This document shows, one piece after another, positions 10,869 to 22,000 of a DNA stretch of 64,000 nucleotides (its first letter is position 1; every line of letters starts with the position of its first letter). The stretch comes from Xylogone sp. PMI_703 (Eukaryota > Ascomycota > Leotiomycetes): positions 310,001 through 374,000 of the forward strand of contig JAJTUQ010000004.1 in assembly GCA_021399445.1 (NCBI GenBank), read 5' to 3'. Below the pieces are notes generated by a model, which saw only the letters and a list, made by a program, of their open reading frames with translations, was not told where the DNA came from and did no database searches. The position numbers were made by a program, and so were the translations under genes.

Positions 10869-10874
10869 TTATTC
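10824..10874. repeat. AT-only, partly self-complementary spacer
   Basis: About 50 bases composed almost wholly of A and T with several attta/taaat inverted words, sharply separating two GC-richer blocks. Confidence 0.5.
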
Positions 10875-11230
10875 TTCGGGAGCAGTTTCTGGCATGTCAA
10901 CACGGAGGTCCCACTCCAGGTGAAGTGGCGACTGTCTACGCAGCATTTGTAGACCCGTCGTGGCAGGGTAGGCATTCAGGAACTTGGCGGTCCTGGTATC
11001 GAGCACCTGGGGCGCGCAAAAGGAATGCCAATTTTCTTTTTGGTGGGGGGCGGGAGGGAAGGTTTGAAGTAAATAGAGAAAAGTAAAAGCCAATGTCACC
11101 TAGAGTCTTGGGTAGGTTAAGAAATACCCCATAGTTGTAGAGGAGCTGGCCTGACGGCGTCGGCGACCCAGGTGTTGCGCAGGAGTAGGTTTGGCTGGCA
11201 GGCGTCCAGGGCGCAGGCGGTAAGGGCGAC
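10869..11230 (-). other. Possible orphan coding fragment
   Basis: The minus strand holds two coding-looking pieces: one near 11228-11140 (residues like ACQPNLLLRNTWVADA) and one from about 11005 to 10869 ending in a stop (FLNAYPATTGLQMLRRQSPL). The piece between has a possible intron ending ..CGCCCCAG. Base composition is higher in GC than the flanks. No family is recognised and no start is found, so this may be the end of a broken gene or chance. Confidence 0.2.
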
Positions 11231-12290
11231 TATGGATTAGCGGTGTAACTTCAAATACTCAGCTCTTCCCTCTTCCTTTCTACACTTTTTGAGTATTATT
11301 GTATACTATAATTCAATATGGGCCCCAATTGAATCAATCAATCCTTTTCCCAACAGTGTACGCTTTGCTTTTCAAGATCACATATACAGTGATAGTTATG
11401 TCTGTGACGATTCTGAGGTCACATGGTATGCTTGACTATATATTTATGATAACTTCGTTATCCCTCTTCCTTTCTTTCTTCTTTAGCTTAGTATCCTTTC
11501 GTTATATCGACTAGTTAGCTAAGAGAAACCCTCGTCCACCACTACTGGAATTTACCGCAAAAACTGAGCAAAGTCGCCCCTCATCAAACCCCGCAATCAC
11601 ATTTACTTCTACGCTAAACTAAGTAGTAAGTTAATATGATATTGCCATCGTCGGGTCGTAGAACTAGACTTGCCCTGGATCGATGTTGTCGGAAAACATT
11701 GTGCTCCGTCAATGCTCTCGTCTCAACACGCCGCCATCATATCATTACTCGAGTATGCCGTGAGTCGCAGGCAGTGTCTTTCGAGACGGGTAGATGGTGA
11801 TGCGTGATGCAAGCCATTCGTCTCGGGGCATTTTGCTGAACTGCTGGTTCGATCGTGCCCGCTAGCATTATTTATTTGCATGGGGACGGACTCTTTGATG
11901 TTTCATCAATCATGCTAACCCCTCCCCCAAAAGAAGCACTTTTTTACAGGGTGATCTAACAAATAGAAACATCAGAAATCAGACGCTGCGGGGGTTGATG
12001 CCTATGTAAGGCACAAACCCTCCTTTAGCTGGACAGATGCTTGAGTACAATTGGACTTAGAACCATATGTAAAGTGCTTTCACATGCAAACACCCTATCC
12101 AAGCTAAGAACCCGCACTGTACTATGTGTTTGACTTATTTACCTAGCGGCTTGGTAAGAGTTAGTAGCCTGACGGGGCTTAATGCGGCACACGAAAGTTA
12201 TAGATATCCGTGCATTCGTCAGGGCTATCGATCAAGGATACTAAGCTGTGAGAAGTTGCTCCACCTATTCTTCCTCCTATATTGTTCAGC
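11231..12290. other. Intergenic, upstream of DUF7703 gene
   Basis: No gene, RNA or repeat is supported. The ATG-containing frames on the plus strand (for example 11299-11514) are short, AT-rich and lack features. Confidence 0.4.
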
Positions 12291-13157
12291 ATGGTGGCTG
12301 ATCCCAATGGTCGTCTGGTATTCGTGGCTTTAACATCGATTGCCCTGTTCAACACGCTTGAAGTCTTCCTGCACATTTTCTTCAGATTTAAAAAGTATCA
12401 GGGAACCTACTTCTGGAGTCTCCTCCTCACCGCGGCCGGCATCCTTGTGTCGGCAACGGGTAACCTGTTGGTGTATTTCAGAGCCAGTCCGCCAGTCTGG
12501 GGCTTTATAAGTATAGGGGTTATTGGCTGGTGGTTCTATGTGACATTTCAAAGCCTTATTCTTTGGTCCCGACTGCACTTGGTCCTTCCCAACCATAGAG
12601 TCCTGCGTGGTATCCTGTGGATGATCATTGTCAACTCGATCATATTCATCATCCCTACGACAGTCTTAGTATTTTTACAATCTATCCAGAATGCACCTCA
12701 CGCTTTTACTAAGGGTTATTTGGTCATGGAGACCATCCAGGTGACCGGATTCTTCATCCAAGAGCTAATCATTTCGGGATTGTACATGTGGAAGAGTATT
12801 CAGTTATCGAGGGTCGTTATGGAGCATCAGAAGCGGATTATTTTATATCAGGTGTTCGGCATGAATATGGGCATTGTGTTACTAGATTTTATGATCCTGG
12901 TTCCACAATATCTCCACCACAGGGAAGTTCAGATCATGATCAAGAGTGTGGTTTACAGCATCAAGCTCAAATTCGAGTTCGCCGTTCTCAGCAAGATGGC
13001 CGACTTTTGCGCAGTGCCACATTCGGATGGAGGGAATCTTTTGATCACGGAGATACACACATCACCAAAGGGATATTCAGACCATGATCAAGAGTGTGGT
13101 GTACAGCATCAAGCTCAAATTCAAATTTGCCGACCTCAGCAAGATGGCCCGTGTTAG
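12291..13157 (+). CDS. DUF7703-type integral membrane protein with duplicated 3' end
   Basis: From ATG 12291 the frame codes 288 residues (an upstream in-frame TTG at 12282 is not a likely start). Six to seven hydrophobic helices are visible, with the sequence order of the fungal DUF7703 family: FRFKKYQGTYFWSLLL, QSLILWSRLHLV, MIIVNSIIFIIPTTV, ISGLYMWKSIQLSR, and the family's usual final helix IKSVVYSIKLKFEFAVLSKM at about residues 217-236. Function of the family is not known. After that helix about 74 bp are repeated 148 bp downstream (13078-13151), but out of frame, so the unspliced frame ends in an unrelated tail to 13157. In the other frame the second copy codes the same helix again and stops at about 13160, which would suit an alternative last exon. 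Confidence 0.7.
   Translation: MVADPNGRLVFVALTSIALFNTLEVFLHIFFRFKKYQGTYFWSLLLTAAGILVSATGNLLVYFRASPPVWGFISIGVIGWWFYVTFQSLILWSRLHLVLPNHRVLRGILWMIIVNSIIFIIPTTVLVFLQSIQNAPHAFTKGYLVMETIQVTGFFIQELIISGLYMWKSIQLSRVVMEHQKRIILYQVFGMNMGIVLLDFMILVPQYLHHREVQIMIKSVVYSIKLKFEFAVLSKMADFCAVPHSDGGNLLITEIHTSPKGYSDHDQECGVQHQAQIQICRPQQDGPC
12930..13151 (+). repeat. Direct repeat pair, about 74 bp, offset 148 bp
   Basis: Copies at 12930-13003 and 13078-13151 differ at about seven positions. The offset is not a multiple of three, so only one copy can be read in the frame of the gene. Confidence 0.85.
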
Positions 13158-13839
13158 GTGATATCTCGCAACCTCGCAACGAGTAATGTGCGAAAGCAAG
13201 GCGCACAGATTGCGTCACATTGATGAGCACTTTATACTGTGGCTGAAATCAAAGAAAGGATAAGAATTCAGAGCGCATCGATATAAAGCATTACTCTTCG
13301 CTTTCCAAAGACTTTAATTTCTGGAAACCACGTTAGGCTTCCCGGTTACAAAGGCCTGCCTACGTGGTCCATAGATTAAGCCATTAACCCTGCATTGTCT
13401 AACTCGCTTCCCAATCCTTAAGGCCATGCTTTCACACGACGGAACCTCGACATCAAAGTATACCCTCCTCCTCAAACCCAAAAGCAGAGATATGCATTTC
13501 TTAGCAAATCTAGCAGTCTGTGCAATCCCCCCTCTTCTAACGAAAGGTGATGTTCCTGTAGCCCTCAAAGGTCATAGATGATGACAAAGCTCGGAAACTA
13601 GCAAAGCAACCATAGGTAGTAAGCAAGATACCCTTATATATTTCATTACCTGACCGGCTAATAGTTTCTTGCTTCCGTCCGCATGGTCCTACGGCTTACG
13701 CCAGACACTTTGGGCTACCGCAATATTGGACATATATTGGCCCATTGCAATCCAATTAACCTCAATGCCCAGATTTTGAGTTTTAGCCTTGCTTAACATA
13801 CCTATGGCCGCCGAATCTGAGAGCTCAAAGCGAGACACC
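13158..13839. other. Intergenic
   Basis: No supported gene. The last 100 bases may already be part of the hAT relic that follows. Confidence 0.35.
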
Positions 13840-14510
13840 AGGTGGCTTGGGAGCCATAGCGGCAGAGCAGTCTAAGCTCTTGGAACGTGTAATTGAGGAT
13901 TATAACGTTTCACATAAGATTGGTTACATCACAGGCGATAATCACGGCTCTAATGATGTGCTTTGCCGTCTCTTGAGCGATTTCTTGAGGGGAAAAAGCA
14001 ATGACTGGAAGTTTAAAGACCATCGAATCCGCTGCCATTGCCATGTTATTAACCTTGCTATTCAAGCCTTCCTCTTCACGGGATCAAAAGAAGCTATTGA
14101 TACTGCTTGCCGTCAAATGGAAGAGTGCGATGAAGCTGAATATGATATAGTGTTGATCGAGTAATAGAAGAAAAGACAATCTTTTGGTTGGCGTCAAATG
14201 GGGCCTCTTGGTAAGGTTCATAACACTTGTATTCATATGAGGGCCGATAATTATCGGTGTAATCTTTTTAAGTATAAAGCTGGCAGAACGTTGTGTCTTG
14301 ATAATGATACACGCTGGAATTCGTAGTATCTTCTCCTTCATGTGGTAATTGAGAAACAAGAGCATGTTGAGTGGTGTCAGAAGAAGTATTATGATCAGTT
14401 AAAAGACGATAATTTGACGCCTCAGCACTGGTTGATATTGAAGAATATACGTGGCTTTCTGCAGCCCTTTTGGAAGGCTACTCAGCAAACCCAGGGTTAC
14501 TGCGCTACAG
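13840..14510 (+). mobile_element. hAT-family transposase relic (Restless-like)
   Basis: One plus-strand frame with several stops carries hAT landmarks in order: KIGYITGDNHGSNDVLCR, then RCHCHVINLAIQAFL (the conserved CxxH-type block), then SFGWRQMGPLGKVHN, LDNDTRWNS followed by a stop where Trp is expected, and TPQHWLILKNIRGFLQPFWK. Stops fall at about 14161-14166 and at the TAG after RWNS near 14324. Both ends are missing: no start, no BED finger, no C-terminal dimerisation block, no terminal inverted repeats seen. It ends against the antisense MmgE/PrpD pseudogene at about 14505. Confidence 0.75.
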
Positions 14511-14519
14511 GGCCGCTGT

Positions 14520-15444
14520 ATACTGTAACGTTTGAAATATCTTTTGCATTCCATTCCTGGCCCGTACTGTTTCTATAGCTGTTGATGGCGTATACGAAGA
14601 CTTGTGCGAAAGCATGGACCGGCGCCAGTTTGAGAATCATATTTTCTCCCGTCCAATTACTTGCAAGGCCTGAGGTAAGTAGAGTAGGCTCGGGGCTGGG
14701 AGAAAAGGCGTGAAGAAAGCTGTCCGCATCCTCGAGGATATCTTCAGGTCTTTATACGCCTGCTCGAGCTAGAAAGGCGGCTTTGGCACCTAACTGACCG
14801 GCATGTGCAGGATGGAATCTTTTGGTCATTGCACCGGTATTAACAAAGGCAAGAAGGCCACCAGAGCTGGATTCCGCAAGTCTTATAGCGGAAGTAATCG
14901 TTTAAGCATCCTAGCTCATCAAGCGACCCACTGTTACAGTTGTAGTAAGATCTTCATTTAAGCCTGGATTATGGAACCCTTTTTCTGACTCGATTGTTGT
15001 TGTACTTGTGGCCTTAATTCGAGCAGCGAGTTCATAGCCTACGGTTATTGCAACAAGGAAATCCTCCCCTGTCTTGTGATGAGCTGCTGCTACAGTCAGG
15101 AGTGCCGGAAACACAGCCGAAGCCGGATGTGCATTGCTGATTACATGTTCAAATTCAAAGTCACCAGCTGTCAGGCCGTTCAGTAGTATGGCTCCAGAGA
15201 GTGATGAGGGTGTCCCGTCGACAGTTATATACGTTTCTTCACCACTGCTATGGCCGTAAGTGATCCTGACTGCGGTTACAGCGGACCGGTAGACCGGTTG
15301 GACCAAGCCAGAAATTATAGCAGATGAAGTATCAAGAATGAATAGTGGAAGAAGTGCTAAGAAGGTCGACGAGATGTTGGTCACTGTGGCGTTAGCTACG
15401 AATGCCGCAAGCTCTGCAGTGTATGGTATCGTAGACATACTCAT
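14520..15444 (-). pseudogene. MmgE/PrpD family (2-methylcitrate dehydratase / cis-aconitate decarboxylase-like) pseudogene
   Basis: From ATG 15444 the first 177 codons are intact and match the N-terminal all-helical domain (TAELAAFVANATV, LFILDTSSAIISG, HVISNAHPASAVFPALLTVA). The same frame continues past stops: TVGRLMS-stop-DA-stop-TITSAIRLAESSSGGLLAF, then NTGAMTKRFHPAHAGQLGAK, another stop in AGV-stop-RPEDILED, then FSPSPEPTLL and LKLAPVHAFAQVF. All three stops are TAG or TAA where CAG or CAA (Gln) would fit the family. The C-terminal third is missing where the hAT relic begins. Family enzymes dehydrate or decarboxylate small tricarboxylates; this copy is dead. Confidence 0.8.
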
Positions 15445-17261
15445 TGTATTGCTTTGAGGATCTTGTTTAGTTTTATTATTGAGGGGACTTGCTTTATAAG
15501 TATTTCTCCGAAACGCATCTGTTCATCTTGGGGAAATGAATCTTTATATCAAAGATGAGATATAGCAATTTCTCTCCATGACTTCGGGTTGCTCAAAGCC
15601 ATGTAACCCGAGATCACCAAGCCCCATAGTTTTGACGCGGAGCTGACGTAATCTTCAGGGCACGTTATTCCGACTTCATACTCTAGGTGTAGACATCCTG
15701 CATAAGAACAACATAGTTAAATTAAACTGATACAGAAGGGCGACTATGCAGTCGATCTATTGCAACGCTGAGTAAGGCTGAGAAGATCGCGATTGGGAAA
15801 CCACTTCGTCGCCGGACGGCCCGATCGCCTCCGATTTGTCCAGATTAAATGTGCGAAAGCATTACGGATCTCTAGGAATAATCCTGGGAGAAACCCGCTC
15901 CATACTGGTACACCCACCCCGCTTCAATCTACCTCGGCACCTCCATGTCTAGGCTGGGATATTAGATGGCCTGCCGGCAATCAGCTCAATACACTGGAGT
16001 ATCCCTGAGGAATCAAGTTATAGAAATCGCCAGTAGTCCACCTTGATCTCGCACGAGATCAGGATACCATTGCTATCATTTAACTACCGCTGGCCATTTT
16101 AAAGCGGTAGTTATTTCAGCCTCGCGGCGACTGTTGCAAGTAGAAGTTCAGCTAACTATCCAGATTCCCACCCAGCGAAAATTCTACTACTTTTGATATC
16201 CGTAACACTACTGTTAGTACATATCTTTGTTGATCTCATCAGAGTTGGCCACAGATTCAGCTGTGGCAAGGACTCTCGACTTTCTCATTTACCGAAAGGC
16301 TAGAGAACGACGTGGAATACAGAATCGACACAGTTACTCATATCAATACTAGTCTATCGTTGAGTTCCCATACGTGTAATATGTCGGACGAATGTCCCGA
16401 CAACTACGTAACACTTAAAGCAAGTCTTAGAGGCGAGCAGGAGGTTTATGCGCGAATTCAATAAGGAGGAGAATATTGAAAGCATCTTCTAGTGTGGCAT
16501 TTTATCGCGAGTAGCTGACAAAGTTTTCCTGAACTGATTACAAGCTCCGGGTTCTCGAAGTCTCCAGTTTTGCTTACAATGTTTTCGCACCCGGCTTGCC
16601 TCAACAGGCCCAGGAATTATAACATATTTTATATGTTAAAAGAGTTTATTAACATTATAAAATATTAATAATATATTATATTTTATACCTTTTTGAGTGA
16701 TTAAGCGAAAAGTTAACCTGACCTTAAGCGTTAAATTTCTTGGCTTCACTAAACCTTATAACAGTCAGGTTCGCAAACCTGACCGCTCAGGTTATCTGTA
16801 TGCTTGTCCGGTACCGGCTCAGCTTAAAATCGCGAAGCCCGGACGCGATCATTCCTGTGCCAAAAGGATTCATTACCATGGCGACCTCTGATCGTCGTCT
16901 TGGTTATTCTTACTTTGAATATCTTGATCCACTTTGAAAGCGCAGAACCCCATCTAGTCAGAATCAGCGCCTATCCATTGTAATTGCAGTTTCAGTCGAG
17001 GAGGTACTCAAAAAGTTAAACGGCGAGGTTAACTACATCCCAGGCTTACTATCATATGGGCCAGGTTTATATACATTGCTTTCGCCAGGATAGGTTTGTA
17101 TAAACTTCTACCACTCAAATCTTGCCACTCTTCAAGGACTGCAAGAGAGAATTAAATCTGACACACGGCAGAGAAAATATATTTACCAGTAGAATATTCT
17201 ACCGTCTATTAGCCATTTCTGGTGACCGACACATCGATCCAATTCCTAGCTCGCTTTCCAA
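15445..17261. other. Long intergenic region with AT-rich core
   Basis: No gene supported on either strand. An almost pure A/T stretch lies at about 16620-16690. Short frames near 15793-16008 and 16697-16937 have no features. Confidence 0.4.
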
Positions 17262-18521
17262 ATGATGGAAGCGGAAGTTCCTGCGGAATCTGAAGTTCAG
17301 AGCATTATCTCGCACAAGATATTGAAAATTCTGAAGAGCATCGCGTTGTTCATACTAGGCCAATGGCTTCTGATCGGGATGGGAATTGCGTGCCTTCTGG
17401 CATACCTTTTCCCTCATGTCGCTGCCCATGGGGGCACCATCCGCTCCGAGTATACGGTTCTCTATGGTGTGGTGAGCATCATCTTTCTAATCTCCGGCCT
17501 GAGCATCTCCAGCGCGAAATTATCCAGACATATGTGTAACTGGCGATTACACCTTCTGGTGCAGATCGTATCTTTTCTCTTGGTGCCGGCAATAGTCGTT
17601 GCACTGGTCCACCTAATCATTGCGACTGATCGCAACAGACTCATTGATCCGGCCATCCTGGCGGGTTACATATTGACCGCATGCATTCCTACAACGATTG
17701 CTTCGAACGTGGTGATGACCCGAAATGCTGGCGGTGATGATGCTGCTGCGCTGGTAGAAGTGCTCATCTCGAATATCCTTGGACCTTTTCTTACTGCTGG
17801 CTGGACTCAGGCGTTGATCCCGAAAACATCAGAATTTGAAGCATGGCGGACCGTAGATGGTAATTTGAGTGGGATGTACCGGAATGTCTTTAAACAGCTC
17901 GGGCTCAGTGCCCTTCTCCCTTTGGCAGTCGGGCAGCTTATCTCGTGGACTTGGCCTAGACGCACAGCACTGATGCTGCAGAAGCTTAATGTTAGGATAC
18001 TTGCTACTGCTTGCATGCTAATATTAATCTGGACATGCTTCTCGTCGGCCTTTGACTCCAGCGCGTTACAAACCTTGACAACACAAAGCATTGTGTTCAC
18101 AGTCCTGTTCAATATCGCGCTGTACTTATTGCTTACTACCATCTGCTTCTATATCTCCCGTCCGCCCACCATCCTCCAACAAGGAAAATGGAGTACACAA
18201 ATCTTTCACCCGCTACCTCCTGGAGAAGCAATTGCTGTCTGTTTCTGCGGTCCAGCCAAAACAACCGCTCTTGGCATCCCTTTGTTGTATGCAATGTGGA
18301 CGTCTATAGATCTCTTCACCAAAGCCAAGACATCCGTGCCTGTTCTCTTTTACACAACCGAACAGATTGCTGTAGCTCAGTTCATGGTTTACATCTTAAG
18401 CAGATGGAGTCGTCGCATAGAGACAGAGAACCGCGATATCGAAATGACTAATGTGGATACTGTAGCTAATTGTGATGACGAAAACCATTCTGCTAACAAG
18501 GCGGTTCAGTCAAGCTCATGA
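17262..18521 (+). CDS. SBF-like (bile acid:sodium symporter family) transporter, RCH1-like
   Basis: Single-exon 419-residue membrane protein from ATG 17262. About ten hydrophobic helices are seen, with family landmarks: LLAYLFPHVAAHGG in the first pair, GLSISSAKL near residue 81, TACIPTTIASNVVMTRNAGG near 139-158, ISNILGPFL near 169, and the FCGPAKTTALGIPL block near 327-340. This order is that of PF13593 proteins. The fungal relatives include Candida Rch1, a plasma-membrane negative regulator of calcium uptake; a role in ion homeostasis is inferred from that. The cytoplasmic tail is polar and Asn/Asp-rich. Length is normal and nothing suggests damage. Neighbouring genes give no functional hint. 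Confidence 0.85.
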   Translation: MMEAEVPAESEVQSIISHKILKILKSIALFILGQWLLIGMGIACLLAYLFPHVAAHGGTIRSEYTVLYGVVSIIFLISGLSISSAKLSRHMCNWRLHLLVQIVSFLLVPAIVVALVHLIIATDRNRLIDPAILAGYILTACIPTTIASNVVMTRNAGGDDAAALVEVLISNILGPFLTAGWTQALIPKTSEFEAWRTVDGNLSGMYRNVFKQLGLSALLPLAVGQLISWTWPRRTALMLQKLNVRILATACMLILIWTCFSSAFDSSALQTLTTQSIVFTVLFNIALYLLLTTICFYISRPPTILQQGKWSTQIFHPLPPGEAIAVCFCGPAKTTALGIPLLYAMWTSIDLFTKAKTSVPVLFYTTEQIAVAQFMVYILSRWSRRIETENRDIEMTNVDTVANCDDENHSANKAVQSSS

Positions 18522-20143
18522 TAACAATGAATATTAGACTGATCTCAAGGGGCAGTTGAAGGTAGAGAAATTGGCATTATACAGAGAACGGTGGGAGCTT
18601 ATCGCGTACTAAGCACTCGATTCTACTTGCTGTTTATCAGCTTAACTCGATATTTTAAGGAGGTCAGAAGCTGTAGTATCAGTTGTACAAAAAACAATCT
18701 CTTCTTTGTTCCGTACAATACTCTCAAAATGGAAATTTTTACAGTTATAAGTTTACAATTAACAATTTCAAAGCAAAATATTATCGCCATATTACTGACA
18801 CTCCAAAGGTTTATTGCGCTTTCCATAACTATCATCCGCGTTGGCAATTGATTGATCCTTCGTAAAATACTATTTCTCCTGGTTCTTGTCTTTCACCAAG
18901 GCCATAACTACACATATGGAAGTAACTGCCTTATTTCTCTTTCATGCTACGCTGGCTTCCCTCTGACTGCGAACGTACGTAAGAAAATAGAGGCCGCACA
19001 AATGCTCTCCTATCACGCACCCCATTAGTTATTTTTTAGTCCGCACACACGCAGTTTGAGGGTGTTGTATTCCATGAATATTGCTCAAACAACTGCATCA
19101 GGTCGTTGCCCTTGACTATGAAACTTGTGGAGAATCCTGGTCTCGACCTTGGAGGCGGAAATAACTCTGCGATCATCATGCTCGTGTCAGATTTTAGTTT
19201 CCGTGGCTCTACCTAACATGACATGGTTTGTACGTGAGATACAAGCCTACAGCAAAACATTCCTAGATCGCCGTAAGGTTTGCTAGGTAGTCCAATTCAG
19301 TTGCGTATTACCTACCTATTATGGTCTCCGTAAGCTCGCATGGAGAAGATGTTGACCAATGAACATGCTGATCAATGAACTCATATATTTGGAAAATTGA
19401 GCTTCTCTTCAAACTGGGATTTGAGTAGATTCCCCCAAGTCCATGACTCGTGTCGAGCGAACTTCTCTGGATCCATAGCTGCATGTCGTGACTTCGTAGC
19501 TGCTTTGACCCTCGGTTTTGATGAAAGCTTTCCGCATGCGCGAAGTTACCAACCTTAGCAGCAAGCATTTACATTGGTAAAGTATACGAAGAAGCCGAAG
19601 ATAATCTAGAAGTGGGTCAATTACTGGTATCAACATCCTCAATGATACCTGCTGACTTTGCTCTGCTTGGCGTGTTTATCTTAGGAGACCAATACTCCAT
19701 TTGCTCTGTGATCTAGTAGTAGAGTTTATTCTCGTATGTTTGTAGTACCCTAAGCCTCTACGCTCTCAATTTCTTTACCTTCAACTAGAGATCATAATGA
19801 TATATACCTCTTATTTTTAGCCATATTTAGAGGAAATATCTTCATCAAATCAAGAAAAGTATATACGCTGAATCTTTCGTAAGACTAGTGTAGCTAATTA
19901 CCTCAGTTAACATAGTAGCGGGATAATTTACTAAAGATGCTGTGAAGTAGTGATAGGCTTGGTCGTTATCCTAGACATGCTATTGTCAGCATTGTTAACC
20001 GCTGCAAAGCACCAAGATAACATGGTGCAATAGAGGGTCAGAGAAGCCAAATTAACCGCTTTATCGGGAAATCTACAGTATTATCTATGACTGGAAGCTC
20101 GAGGCAAACTTAATCACTGCCAGGCTAAACGCAATACCTTCCT
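18522..20143. other. Long intergenic region
   Basis: No gene supported. It contains one copy of a 19-base word (19179-19197) that recurs at 23237-23255. Minus-strand frames at 19308-19642 lack domain features. Confidence 0.4.
19179..19197 (+). repeat. Dispersed 19-base word, copy 1
   Basis: tgctcgtgtcagattttag occurs here and again at 23237-23255 in the same orientation; flanks do not align. Possibly the end of a degraded repeat family. Confidence 0.5.
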
Positions 20144-21174
20144 TTAGACCTTTGTCATCCTCCCACTTCTCTTCTTCTCTACACTATGAATCAGTGCCGT
20201 GTGTCGACTGACCGCAACAACCTGACCGTGCTCGTCTGCAATCACAATAGCATAATCATGTCTTCCCCCAATACACAAACCCATCTCGATCTTTAAGTAT
20301 AGCCACTCCCATCCTCCAGCTGGTGGGGCTCGCTTAACTTCCATACCGTAACTCAGCGTCGGGAACCAACTGTTTGTGATTCCATATGCTTCTGGCAATG
20401 GCCTGAAGCAATCCGCTAGGAATGCCAATGACGAAATACAGAACCCCGTCCCTACTCCCGGCGCCCAGCGAACCCACTGCTCACGCACGCTCGGCCCCAG
20501 GGTCGGCGAGGCACATAGAGAGTCAGAGCCTTCGGGGACGTATATCTCAATCTTGTACAACGCTGGGCGACGTGCATACAATCTCGTGTCTGTTACTAAC
20601 TTCTCGCACTTTTCTCTCTTCGGGATTGAAGCTTTATCAAGCAATCCCCTCGTGGCAAGCTCCATCCCTCCGCCCTGGACCTCCCTTGCAATATTACCTT
20701 GCGTAACGAGTGCCTCCAGACAGACGATATGCTTATTCTTTGCTTCATCTTTCTGGATGACATTCACGCGCATAGTCGAGAATTGTCGGCCTGTCTTTAA
20801 CAGCTGAATAGACACTGAGACATTTCCGACGGCTGTCTTCGAAAGGAATTCAACGTGAAAGGTAATCAGGTCCAGTTGATGCAGCGCAGAATGTCGGTCC
20901 TGAAAGTACCATCGGACAGCCTGCAAGACAAGAGACATAAGATAACCTCCATGGGGAACTTTAACCACATAGCCATTAGTACAGGTTGGAGAGAAATGAC
21001 TAAGTATATACACGTACTCAATCCGATGCACCAATCTCTCTTGACATCAGCAGTATATATGGTATTACTACCTGCCGTAGGACTGACACTCGTGGCCTCA
21101 GCAAATGTATTCGGTTTAAAGCCAGGGGGAAAGGTCGGTTCCGGCCCTGTTTGATCTTCGTTAATAATCCTCAT
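20144..21174 (-). CDS. Thioesterase-like superfamily protein (acyl-CoA thioesterase II-like, double hotdog)
   Basis: Two exons in phase, 21174-21018 and 20958-20144, across a GTACGT..AAAG intron of 59 nt, give 323 residues. The splice restores the family motif WCIGLIPHGGYLMS, in which the HGG turn is typical of 4HBT_3/TesB-like hotdog folds. The second half has SWFPTLSYGMEVKRAP and GRHDYAIVIADEHGQVVAVSR, matching the second hotdog. Family members hydrolyse acyl-CoA or related thioesters in the cytosol or peroxisome; no peroxisomal PTS1 is seen (the C-terminus ends MTKV). Substrate is unknown. The gene stands alone between long spacers. Confidence 0.8.
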
Positions 21175-22000
21175 GTCTAGATATCACGAAGAGCTACCGG
21201 TGCTTATAGTTAGATATTCCAGGTGCAAGTTCTCCTGGACACAGCTCCGCTACCATGGCTCATAAATAGCCCCCGTGACTATCCTTTGAGCTACCGAGGT
21301 ATAGGGGCTGTTGACAAAGCTTAAGATTGACCCCCTAGCTGATGACTAACGAAGCCAAGGCCAACGACTAAAGTGACTAAGTAGGACAGGCGGAATCACC
21401 CGCTAGACGTATCAGTAGGACTCACTAATTCCTCGGTATTAACTTACTCTAGACCACTAACTACGCCTGGATCGTTGATGTCACGTCCCTACAGATCATC
21501 ATATGTCACGGCCCACCGAGGTGTCTGGGTTGAAAATAAAGCTAAAACTATAGCTGTGTAATTCGAATCATTTGGACCGGGACTACGAGAAGGCCTCTGT
21601 GGAATTTGCAACTGGAATTATAGAAAAGTCTCCTTACTCACAGGAAAATCTTCTCTCCATTCTAATGGGTGTGCCCTGAAACTAAATCTAGCCAAGAGCT
21701 AAAATGAATCCTTTCTTGAGCTGTTACATGTGAGGGATTATAACTTTTTAACGACAAAGCTGTCATTGAAATTCCTACGCCCGGTTGCAGTCTTCGCGGG
21801 AGTGGATTCTTGTCATCGAGGCTCGAATTGGCCGTAGAAATGCAAAGTCAATTCTAGTCTCTAGGAGTACGATTCACATATGGGAATTTGACTACCTTTC
21901 TGCAGAGGATTGTGGAATGTAAGAGTTCCTTGACATATGCTAGACGTCCATGAAGGCTAATACCTGTAATTCTGCACAGCAAGGAATCAAACTGCGATGT
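21175..22000. other. Intergenic
   Basis: Holds the thioesterase promoter and the 3' flank of the bZIP gene. No repeats or coding sequence are supported. Confidence 0.4.
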
